DNA from: Mya arenaria
Taxonomy: Eukaryota; Mollusca; Bivalvia; Myida; Myidae
NCBI RefSeq assembly: GCF_026914265.1
Contig: NC_069135.1
Location: 9,255,001 to 9,319,000 of the forward strand
Length of the DNA: 64,000 nt
Direction: 5' to 3'
Numbering within the stretch: position 1 is the first letter of the stretch; each line of letters opens with the position of its first letter. The notes below the pieces were generated by a model, which worked only from the letters and a program-made list of their open reading frames with translations, ran no database searches and was not told the origin of the DNA. Shown here piece after piece: positions 20,381-32,700 of the stretch. A program made the translations under genes and the position numbers.

Positions 20381-21699
20381 CACCTCCCCGTGGTTGGATA
20401 GTAATTAAACTGGGACGCTGTCGATAAGTATGGAATTTGAGGAGAAAATTAACATAAGCAGAAGGATGACAGACGTCGACGTGTCAACCAATATTGCATA
20501 ATAAACATTCTAAATATCATTAACATCTCTTGAAAATGCCTTGTTTTATACCTCGAGCTAACATTCTAAAGATTGGAAATCAAGAAATGATTTTTAAACT
20601 TATATTATCTATGTAGCAATTAGAATGACTCTGTGTCTTCATATAACAACAATAGATAATGTTCGAATACTCCTTTTTTTTCTCGAAATTGAATGTAATA
20701 TAACTCTTTGACAGTTATACATGTAATGATGTAATCATAAGTACAGCTGGTGAATATTATTCATGAAAGATGCTACTCATGATTTTATTTCAGACATTTC
20801 GAAAAAATACTTGACAGCATCGATATCATAAGTTTTAGAAACTAAATATTCCTTAGCAGAGCACCCGTTGTGAATACAGATTTAAAAAAATCAATATTTT
20901 AAAAATAATATAAAAATTATGTTTAATCTTGTTCATTATTAAAAAATCATTATTGACATTATTTAAGAGAAAAATACAAAGAGGATAATTTTGTTTCAGT
21001 GTAAGATTGTGATGTATTTCACCAAGTGAGCACCAAAAGCTATATCTCACGAGTGTTCTTGCCACGAGTGAAATATTTAATTTTGGTGTTCACGAGGTGT
21101 CATGTTGTTCACGAGGTGTCATGTGTAGAATCTTTCATAAATATTATATGATTTTTATTCAAATTTTAACGTAACCTCATTTCGGAAATGAAGTGATTGA
21201 GTATGTGTCCCAGCCTTATGTGCGCTAAAGTTTGATTTGGAATTGAGAGAGGGCTTTAATATCAAAACATTGAAAAATTTCAAAATTTGAAACAGTGAAA
21301 TAACATTTTTATTTCACTGATAATTCTCTATTAACAACCGGAAAGAATATAAAAATTAAAAAGAACCTCCTGGAAAGAAACAAATGGTATTTCAATTGTT
21401 TGGCAGTTATTTACGCCTGCGTGATACTGTAAAAGAAGTATTTAGAATCAAAGAATTGTTGTTTACTTAATGTATGCGAGTTAGCTTATAGCATTGTTTT
21501 ATTGAGTACAGAAATTTAATTGCTTGCATACATTTAAATAGTTTTTTTTTTAATTTGGTGTATTACAATTATATTATGTTTGTATGATTAAATTGTTAAT
21601 GAAATAAAAAGTGTTGAGTCCTATATTCTTTATCTTATTTAAATGTCTGCAAAACTGTTGGAGCTACAATAAATACAATTCCTTATCATTAAACCCACC
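20381..21699. other. Kinase 2 3' flank
   Basis: Follows the kinase 2 stop codon. An AATAAA at 20500-20505 and another at 21602 are candidate poly(A) signals. Otherwise AT-rich, with a duplicated TTCACGAGGTGTCATGT near 21090-21122. No further gene is visible. Confidence 0.5.
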
Positions 21700-22480
21700 A
21701 GATCTTCCATGCTAGATGTAGGGCTTACTTAAGCTATGATAAAACACACTTTCCACAAAATCTTCTGTGATAGCAGTAGGACTTCCTTTAGCTGTGATAA
21801 AACACACTTTCCACAAAATCTTCTGTGATAGCAGTAGGACTTCCTTTAGCTGTGATAAAACACACTTTCCACAAAATCTTCCATGATAGCAGGACTTCCT
21901 TTAGCTGTGATAATACACACTTTCCACAAAATCTTCCATGATAGCAGTAGGACTTCCTTTAGCTGTGATAATACACACTTTCCACAAAATCTTCCATGAT
22001 AGCAGTAGGACTTCATTTAGCTGTGATAATACACACTTTCCACAAAATCTTCCGTGATAGCAGTAGGACTTCCTTTAGCTGTGATAAAACACACTTTCCA
22101 CAAAATCTTCCATGATAGCAGTAGGACTTCCTTTAGCTGTGATAATACACACTTACTACAAAATATTCCATGATAGCAGTAGGACTTCCTTTAGCTGTGA
22201 TAATACACGCTTTCCACAAAATCTTCCATGATAGCAGTAGGACTTCCTTTAGCTGTGATAATACACACTTTCTACAAATTCTTCCGTGATAGCAGTAGGA
22301 CTTCCTTTAGCTGTGATAATACACGCTTTCCACAAAATCTTCCATGATAGCAGTAGGACTTCCTTTAGCTGTGATAATACACACTTTCTACAAATTCTTC
22401 CATGATAGCAGTAGGACTTCCTTTAGCTGTGATAATACACGTTTTCCACAAAATCTTCCATGATAGCAGGACTTATTCTA
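21700..22480. repeat. ~58-bp intergenic tandem array
   Basis: About 13 copies of a 55-58 bp unit containing GCAGTAGGACTTCCTTTAGC, TGTGATAATACACACTTTCC and ACAAAATCTTCCATGATA. It lies between the convergent 3' ends of kinase 2 and POGLUT1. Unlike most arrays here, I found no exon or splice junction resembling its unit. Confidence 0.93.
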
Positions 22481-23709
22481 GTAGTTTAGTGTGCCAGCTG
22501 GCAAGATGGCATTTAATAACCCACATTCAGTCACATTGCTTGCTTTTAAAGTATGAGTTAATGTTTGAGGGTGTACATTTGAAAATATCAATTTACTAGA
22601 AATGATTTCCAATAAAACATTTTAACAATATTTTCTAGATTTAGTCTTTTAACAGGAAACTTGAACGAGCAACCCGTTTTTAAACATGTATTTTTTTTCA
22701 TCATGGTACATTGTCAGCCATATCAATAACTTAAAATTGATTAAAAATATTTTTATTTTTAATGCTTGTCCATTAAAGCAGAAAGGCTTAAATTTCAATT
22801 ATCTTAATGTGGTAAAATTCCAATGAATTTAGATTTAAAGCAATTAGTACAAAGACTTATATCTACAAGATATCAAAAAAAGAGCGACTTCATACCATGA
22901 TACTGTTCATAGCAACATATCTGATTATATGAGTGACATTTAAGCTATTTATTTTATGTGCACGCACAATGAACGAAAGGTTCCGGCAGGGACATTGACA
23001 ATATGTGCGCAAAACTGACATGTTAAACCATGACATAAACATCTCTGCTATCTTTATTTTATTTATTTTATAGTCCTTTATTCAGTGTTTTTTACAAATT
23101 AATTAAAAATCAAAAACAAACATGTTATAAATGTCTAAGAGTAGGACAAAATAAGACATGGTGGTATTCAATAATACACTACATCAATAAAGTACATGTA
23201 CAACACAAACACTATTACTGTCATGAAATGGCACTACTGTATTGTAAACGCGATGTATGTTCATCTATTTCATTAATAGTGGAAAGTACATGTTCAATTG
23301 GCAATATGAGAATGTTTGCCTATGATTAGTACATGGAATTTTTAATAATAAACATTACAAAAATGAGCAAATGGTATACAAACCAGCTATCAACTGTAAA
23401 AACACATAAATGTTTGTAAAACGGACACCTCCAAAAACACAGGAATGATTTGTAATTCTAATAAAAATTCAATACAATTGGTCTTTACAATCTTTGTGTA
23501 GTTTCAAAACAACACACTCACAACGATAAATCCAACAGATAGGCATTCACATTTGCATACGCCAATGGCCTCTTTTACAGTCCACTTAGAACGTGATTGC
23601 TTTTAAGCACAAATTCAATTAAATATTCGCTAAATTACTGTTAATGTAACAAATCCTCATAAAACATGGATGTAATGTTTGTATTAATGAATTTAAACGC
23701 CGGATTGTT
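22481..23709. other. Intergenic, downstream of POGLUT1
   Basis: AT-rich DNA. A LINE-tail-like stretch near 23040-23150 (ATTTATTTTATAGTCCTTTA) is possible. No ORF with recognisable content. Confidence 0.45.
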
Positions 23710-26700
23710 TTATCTCGCCATGATCTGCATAAAGGTCTTGTTCTGTGTGGGTTTGAAGTCCTGCAAGCGTGCGTATCTCTTCAACAGTTTCAACCAATAG
23801 CATGACACGTCTTCCATTCGCAGGTGGTCCCAGATAAACTGTCGTCCCCTGGAATTGTCAATATAACAACCATGACTGAACCTAAGTGATGGTATGATGA
23901 TCGTCCATTGGTATCCAACATTGGTGATAATTAATAATGATAATCAATCTTGATATTCATGAAACGTAATAGTTATACAAGAAGGTAAAAAGGCATAAAA
24001 TATATACCCAAGTTGGTGTTGTAAACACACAAAATTAATTTACTTTTTAAACTTATTTGTTTGTCATTCTACAGGTTAGGTAAAATTAATCAAACAAGGC
24101 AAAAAAAGTTTTTGAAATAAACATACATGATACTTTCATGCCAATATTTAGTAAAATCTTTGATTATTTCCTATTCAATATTTGATTGTCCATTTCGATG
24201 GGAATATTAAATTTGTCCAATTAATCACGCTACACACAACTTAAAAGATGTATAGACAGAGTATTTTTAGTAACAGTGACCTTGACTTTGGCCCCACCAG
24301 CCCCAATATCGAAATTGACCTGTATCTTCTGATGTTACACCTGTGTACCAAAAATTGTTCAAATCTGTCAAGCCTTTCATGAGTTATCGTCCGGAAACCG
24401 TTTTTCTATTTTTAGTAACAGTGACCTTGACCTTGGCCCCACCAGCCCAATATCGAACTTGACCTATACCTTCTGATGTTACACCTGTGTACCATGTACC
24501 AAAAATTGTTCAAATCTGTCTAGCCTTTCATGAGTTATCATCCGGAAACCGTTTTTCTATTTTTAGTAACAGTGACCTTGACCTTGGCCCCACCAGCCCC
24601 AATATTGAACTTGACCTGTATCTTCTGATGTTACACCTGTGTACCAAAAATTGTTCAAATCTGTCAAGCCTTTCATGATTTAATGTCCAGAAACCGTTTT
24701 TCTATTTTTAGTAACAGTGACCTTGACCTTGGCCCCACCAGCCCCAATATCAAACTTGACCTGTATCTTCTGATGTTACACCTGTGTACCAAAAAATTTT
24801 CAGATCTGTCTAGCCTTTCATGAGTTATCGTCCGGAAACCATGAAAACCGACAGACCGACCGACCGACTGACCGGCAAGCTCACTCCTATATACCCCCTC
24901 AAACTTCGTTTGTGGCGGTATAAAAACATGTTAACCTTCAAAACTTTTTTTTAAATTTAATTTCTTCTTATTTTAATCTTTTTATAAACAAGCACAGGAT
25001 GCGAAATCAGTAGATAATTTATCGAGTATTGAAAATCTTTCACATAATCCATTGTTTACATTTATCTAAGGTTAATCTTATGTTATAGATTCTTCAGCAT
25101 AATATTTACCACAACGATTAATAATTGGCTTTTTCAATAAAAGGCAAAGTGAAGACATTTAGACACTCTCAATAAATTGATGAAATGGGTACAAATTTTA
25201 CAATTAAAATGTACCTACAATTCACAGGGATATAATCATTAAAAAAAAAAAAAATATTGCATTGATATCAAAAAGTAATTGGGGCTATATAGGTACACAT
25301 GTAGACAAATAAGTGAGGGATGTTTTGAATTTGTTCAACCGTTTAAATAAAGTTCATATACCTATCAAACCCACCTTTTTGCAATGTCATGGACAACTTC
25401 ATCATTTTCTTTTGCAAACTGCAACAACTCTCTGAAATTCGATAAAAATCATTTTCGTGAATGAAGAAGCTACCATTTTACAGAGATGCACAATAATTGC
25501 TCAAATCTCAGTGGTTGTGATCATATTCAATAAAGAGTAAAAAGCTATCCTGCAGAATAATGGAAACAGGGATTTATTGAGCATCTGTTACATAGGTATA
25601 TACAGTGAAAACAGGAATTTATTGAGCATCTGTTACATAGGTATATACAGTGAAAACAGGAATTCATTGAGCATCTGTCACATAGGTATATACAGTGAAA
25701 ACAGGGATTCATTGAGCATCTGTCACATAGGTATATACAGTGGAAACAGGGATTCATTGAGCATCTGTCACATAGGTATATACAGTGGAAACAGGGATTC
25801 ATTGAGCATCTGTCACATAGGTATATACAGTGGATACAGGGATTCATTGAGCATCTGTCACATAGGTATATACAGTGGAAACAGGAATTCATTGAGCATC
25901 TGTCACATAGGTATATACAGTGGAAACAGGGATTCATTGAGCATCTGCCACATAGGTATATACAGTGGATACAGGGATTCATTGAGCATCTGCCACATAG
26001 GTATATACAGTGGAAACAGGGATTCATTGAGCATCTGTCACATAGGTATATACAGTGGATACAGGGATTCATTGAGCATCTGTCACATAGGTATATACAG
26101 TGGATATAGGGATTCATTGAGCATCTGTCACATAGGCATATACAGTGGATACAGGGATTCATTGAACATCTGTCACATAGGTATATACAGTGGATACAGG
26201 GATTCATTGAGCATCTGTCACATAGGTATATACAGTGGATACAGGGATTCATTGAGCATCTGTCACATAGGCATATACAGTGGATACAGGTATTCATTGA
26301 GCATCTGTCACATAGGTATATACAGTGGAAACAGGGATTCATTGAGCATCTGTCACACAGGTATATACAGTGGAAACAGGAATTCATTGAGCATCTGTCA
26401 CATAGGTATATACAGTGGAAACAGGGATTCATTGAGCATCTGCCACATAGGTATATACAGTGGATACAGGGATTCATTGAGCATCTGTCACATAGGTATA
26501 TACAGTGGAAACAGGAATTCATTGAGCATCTGCCACATAGGTATATGTAGTGGAAACAGGGATTCATTGAAAATCTGTCACACAGGTATATACAGTGGAT
26601 ATAGGGATTCATTGAGCATCTGTCACATAGGTATATACAGTGGATACAGGAATTCATTGAGCATCTGTCACACAGGTATATACAGTGGATACAGGGATTC

Positions 26701-29700
26701 ATTGAGCATCTGTCACACAGGTATATACAGTGGATACAGGAATTCATTGAGCATCTGTCACACAGGTATATACAGTGGATATAGGGATTCATTGAGCATC
26801 TGTCACACAGGTATATACAGTGGTTATAGGGATTCATTGAGCATCTGTCACATAGGTATATACAGTGGAAACAGGGATTCATTGAGCATCTGTCACATAG
26901 GTATATATAGTGGAAACAGGAATTCATTGAGCATCTGTCACACAGGTATATACAGTGGATATAGGGATTCATCGAGCATCTGTCACATAGGTATATACAG
27001 TGGATATAGGGATTCATTGAGCATCTGTCACATAGGTATATACAGTGGATACAGGGATTCATTGAGCATCTGTCACATAGGTATATACAGTGGATACAGG
27101 GATTCATTGAGCATCTGTCACATAGGTATATACAGTGGAAACAGGGATTCATTGAGCATTGGTCACACAGGTATATACAGTGGATATAGGGATTCATTGA
27201 GCATCTGTCACATAGGTATATACAGTGGAAACAGGGATTCATTGAGCATCTGTCACATAGGTATATACAGTGGATACAGGGATTCATTGAGCATCGGTCA
27301 CACAGGTATATACAGTGGAAACAGGGATTCATTGAGCATTGGTCACACAGGTATATACAGTGGAAACAGGGATTGATTGAGCATCAGTCACACAGGTATA
27401 TACAGTAGAAACAGGGATTCATTGAGCATCTGTCACATAGGTATATATAGTGGAAACAGGGATTCATTGAGCATCTGTCACATAGGTATATACAGTGGAA
27501 ACAGGGATTCATTGAGCATCTGTCACATAGGTATATACAGTGGTTATAGGGATTCATTGAGCATCTGCCAAATAGGTATATACAGTGGAAACAGGGATTC
27601 ATTGAGCATCTGCCACATAGGTATATACAGTGGAAACAGGGATTCATTGAGCATCTGTCACACAGGTATATACAGTGGTTATAGGGATTCATTGAGCATT
27701 GGTCACACAGGTATATACAGTGGAAACAGGGATTCATTGAGCATCTGTCACATAGGTATATACAGTGGATACAGGGCTTCATTGAGCATCTGTCACACAG
27801 GTATATACAGTGGAAACAGGGATTCATTGAGCATCTGTCACACAGGTTCTTAATGAAAACAGGGATTCAATCAGCTTTTGTCATTGCAGGGAAGTTATAA
27901 TAAACCTATGGCTTCATTCCTGGGAAATACATAGTGGACCCAGGGCTTCATTGTAGGTTATATCTAGTTGCCGAAGGGCTGTATTGCAGGATATATATAT
28001 AGTTCAATCAGGGCTTCACTGCAGGGTATGTATAATGGACCCGGGGTTTCATGTGGGGTATGTATAATGGACCCAGGGCTTCATTGTGGGGTATGAATAG
28101 TGGACCCAGGGCTTCATGTGGGGTATGCATAGGGGACCCAGGGCTTCATTGTGGGGTATGAATAGTGGACCCAGGGTTTCATGTGGGGTATGAATAGTGG
28201 ACCCAGGGCTTCATTGTGGGGTATGAATAGTGGACCCGGGGTTTCATGTGGGGTATGTATAATGGACCCAGGGCTTCATTGTGGGGTATGAATAGTGGAC
28301 CCAGGGCTTCATGTGGGGTATGAATAGTGGACCCAGGGCTTCATTGTGGGGTATGAATAGTGGACCCAGGGCTTCATGTGGGGTATGCATAGTGGTCCCA
28401 GGGCTTCATTGTGGGGTATGAATAGTGGACCCAGGGCTTCATGTGGGGTATGTATAGTGGACCCAGGGCTTCATTGTGGGGTATGAATAGTGGACCCAGG
28501 GCTTCATTGTGGGGTATGAATAGTGGACCCAGGGCTTCATTGTGGGGTATGAATAGTGGACCCAGGACTTCATTGTGGGGTATGAATAGGGAACCCAGGG
28601 CTTCATTGTGGGGTGTGAATAGTGGACCCAGGACTTCATTGTGGGGTATGAATAGTGGACCCAGGGCTTCATTGTGGGGTATGCATAGTGGACCCTGGGC
28701 TACATTGTGGGGTATGAATAGTGGACCCCGGGCTTCATTGTGGGGTATGCATAGTGGACCCTGGGCTTCATTGTGGGGTATGAATAGTGGACCCAGGGCT
28801 TGATTGTGGGGTATGAATAGTGGACCCAGGGCTTGATTGTGGGGTATAAATAATGGACCCGGGGCTATCATTGCAGGGTGTGTATAGTTGACCCTGGGCT
28901 TCACTGAAAGTAACTACTAATAGTTAGAGGATCTGGCCTCTACCTAAAACTCAGCCTTGTCACTCACTTGACATCATTAAGGTCCTGTCTCACTGGTATA
29001 TAGTGTACCCAGGGTTTCATTGCCGGGTAGAAGAACTCCAGCCAATCCTCCCCGACATGGAACACCACAGAGTCACACAGAAACAGGTGCTTGAACCGGA
29101 AACTTGCAGCCACGCCACGGAAGTTGAACAAGTACCTGGAATACATGTTTGTATATTACATAAATATTTGGCTTGGAATACAGAAAGGCATACTGATGGA
29201 CAAGGGTAACTGATTATGCATGATACATGATTGAGTTGTGTTGGTGACCAACTATTTTCTGCCTGATGCTGAATGGAAAATTGTTCAGCGAAAGGTTGCT
29301 GAATTAAATATCATAATGTTTATATTCTTAAGTCTTATTTTAACATTGGCATTGCTCAGGCGACAGGCAAGCTACTTGAAGTAAACATTTGTTCTTAAGA
29401 AGGTGAACATTTGAGCCATTTTTTTTTTTAAATACCATATGCATGTCTGAGCTAAAACCAGGACAACCCAAACAAGAGCTGTCATGGAGATGGTGTGTTT
29501 TAACATTTGACACTTATGAGTTTAAGGATGGAAAGTATTGGTAAAACATGCATGGATCACTATAAAATTTGATTAGAATGATGCCTGCAAAGATTTTGGT
29601 AAAATTTAAAGCCAAAATCATTCAGCAATTACTAAAATACAGAGTTGATGCAAAACCTAAACCAGAATTATACAGGGCAATAAGTTGCATAATAAGCAAA

Positions 29701-32700
29701 TGAGACTTATCTAATTTGTTTAATTAAGGAAGTGTTATTATTAAGAAGTTTCAATGCAATCCATCAAGTAGTTGCCAATATATCAACTTATGTGTGCTTT
29801 AAACTTTAAATAGAATTTCTAAGTCTAATACAAAGTGTTCACAAGCCAAATTACTTTTTTTTACTCTTTTTTTTAAATATCCCAATGCATTGCCAAATTA
29901 TAGCTCGGACAAACCAAAATACAACAGGGTTATTGGTTAAAAGTGTGACCTTTACCTTGGACCAAGACTGGGTTTTGCAGGTGACACAACATCTTGTCAT
30001 GGTGAACATTTTTGCAATGTTGTTTTAAAATTCCCATATGCATTGCCAAGTAACAGCCCGGACACAAATTGTAGACGCCATCCCAATCCGCATGCATGCT
30101 CAAAGACACAACCCAATCTTATAACCTTGTGTCCTGGTTTTCACTTTAAAAACCAGGTTTATGAGTAATGAAATGTTTTCAGTAAAATCCGAGATACTTT
30201 TTTATACTGTATTATGGTCTGAAATGGTGTCTAAGGTACAAACCTGCAACAGTACAAACTTACTTGTAATCACAATGATCTTCTAATCTTATTTCTTTTG
30301 CTGGCTCTTTACCCAAGGTATCCTGAAACCAAACAGGAACTGTATTGATAACTAAATGCTAAACAAGAGATGTTTGTCAAACATTATGCCCCCTGAGCGC
30401 CAAGTTGCCAGAAATATTTGGACAATTGAATGAAATATGCATGGACTGAAATGACAGCTGATTTGTCATTGGATGCATATGAGGCAGGTCATCTACTGGT
30501 CATACCTAATCTTCATGTCAAGTTTGATGACCATAGGTCCGGGAATTGTTGAGTTATCACTCGGACAAGCTTTGGTCTTCCAACAGACCGACCGACATGT
30601 GCAAAGCAATTATATAACCCCTCTGCTTCGAAGGGGGGCATAATTAAACTAGATGTTCACTGAAAACTGATACTTCAACTCATGCATTTAGTGACATATA
30701 AATTTCTACTGTCTACTATATAAGAAAATAAAATATGGACAATCAGAAAACCTTTTTTCAGCTTACAGTCACACTGACCTTGACCTTTGACCCACTGACC
30801 TCAAAATCAATAGGGTTCATCTGCTGGTCATGACCAATAAGCCTACCTAGTATGAGGTCCCTGGGTCAAAGCGTTCTCAAGTTATTGATCGGAAACCGTT
30901 TTTCATGTTAAGGTCACACTGACCTTGACCTTTGACCCACTGACCTCAAAATCAATAGGGTTCATCTGCTGGTCATGACCAATACACCTCCCAAGTATGA
31001 GGTTCCTGGGTCAAAGCGTTCTCAAGTTATTGATCGGAAACCGTTTTTCATGTAAAGGTCACACTGACCTTGACCTTTGACCCACTGACCTCAAAATCAA
31101 TAGGGTTCATCTGCTGGTGATGACCAATACACATACCAAGTATGAGGTTCCTGGGTCAAAGCGTTCTCAAGTTATTGATCGGAAACCGTTTTTCATGTAA
31201 AGGTCACACTGACCTTGACCTTTGACCCACTGACCTCAAAATCAATAGGGTTCATCTGCTGGTGATGACCAATACACATACCAAGTATGAGGTCCCTCGG
31301 TCAAAGCGTTCTCAAGTTATTGATCGGAAACCATTTGGTATTCCGACCGACCGACAGACCGACCGACCGACCGACCGACCGACCGACCGACATGTGCAAA
31401 ACAATATACCCCACTTTTTTCAAAAGGGGGCATAATAAATTCACATTAAGACGTTAATCAATCTATTAAACAATACGTTTATAATGAAAAGTTATCCATT
31501 AATGGTATTATAAAGGCAGCTTTCTGTTTTGAAATTTTGTGTCCATATGCTTTACTTTTCTTCTATTTCTACAGATATTTTTCACATCTCAGATAGTGGA
31601 ATAAATACTAGTATGTCAAGATACCTCAAGTGACTTCCATGCCTGGTTTTTCGTGTATTCTGCATCAACAAGGTCTGGTTCTGCACGAGACAGGCGAATG
31701 AGAGGGTCCCGTTCTGCACTTGTCCGTGAGCCCCGGAAATATCCCTTGTTATGCTTTTTTTCCCAGGGCCATTTCTTCGCAGCTCTAGATGAATTATCAG
31801 TCAAAAATAAGCAAGAGTAGTTTACAAACAAGAGAGCCATGGAGGAAATTCCAACACGCATCAGTATACTCCGTTCTTGTTTTTTTCAGTTAAACAAGGG
31901 GCATAACTCAATAATGATCAAGGCATGAGTTATGCACATTGCTATACATGAGTTTCGCCATGGTTAAAGGTTTTGTACAATTAATGATGCCGCTAATGCC
32001 AACACCAAAACTTTGACAATACCTCAACTTGTTTTTCTTCTAAATTTGGATGAGTTAAATATGCATTATTGCATTAAATTACATTGATTTAAGTATTTTT
32101 CTTTTGTTGATATGCGTGATATTGTCCTCACACATTTTGTGTGTATGAACATGACCTAGGAAAATAAGTCAAGGAAGGGCAGTTTTCCTTACCTTGGTAT
32201 AATTTCCCGTTGTTCATCCCAGCGTCCCAGCCCTGTTGGATAGATGGGCCACACTGCAGGGCCTCCCTCCCAGAAGGTCCAAGCTGGATACATGATGTCC
32301 CAGTTCTGTTTCGCCTGAAACGTTCATAACTGAGCTGACCACCAAGTCTTAACACAAGCACATAGGTCTCAATGACATACACCAAATCATATTTTTTTAC
32401 ATTGAAAGATTTTAACCAGCTCTTAACTGTTTGATTTTTCATTAAACAAAACATCCAAAAAATATCAAATCTGTTCTTGAAAATGTTTAACTAATGAATA
32501 ATATCTCCCCTTTTGGAATGTGTTTATTTCCACAAGATATAAAAGTTGTATTTGAATGCAGGCACAGCACCTTGACCAAGGCAAGTCTGCCACCTTACCA
32601 CTTTGCTGAATGAGAAGACGGGGAGGGGATCCTGGTACCGGGAAGATTGGGGCCAGTCACGTGTGTTCAGGATAAACTCCATATCGGGCAGCTTCTTGAT

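Noticed and set aside
25545-27376. ~600-residue open frames on both strands
   Set aside because: They arise from a 45-bp stop-free unit repeated ~51 times inside POGLUT1 intron 8; both strands being open and the exon-derived origin argue against a separate gene.
32128-32454. 108-residue minus-strand frame
   Set aside because: It is the wrong frame over POGLUT1 exon 5; the correct frame reads [19 protein letters not shown].
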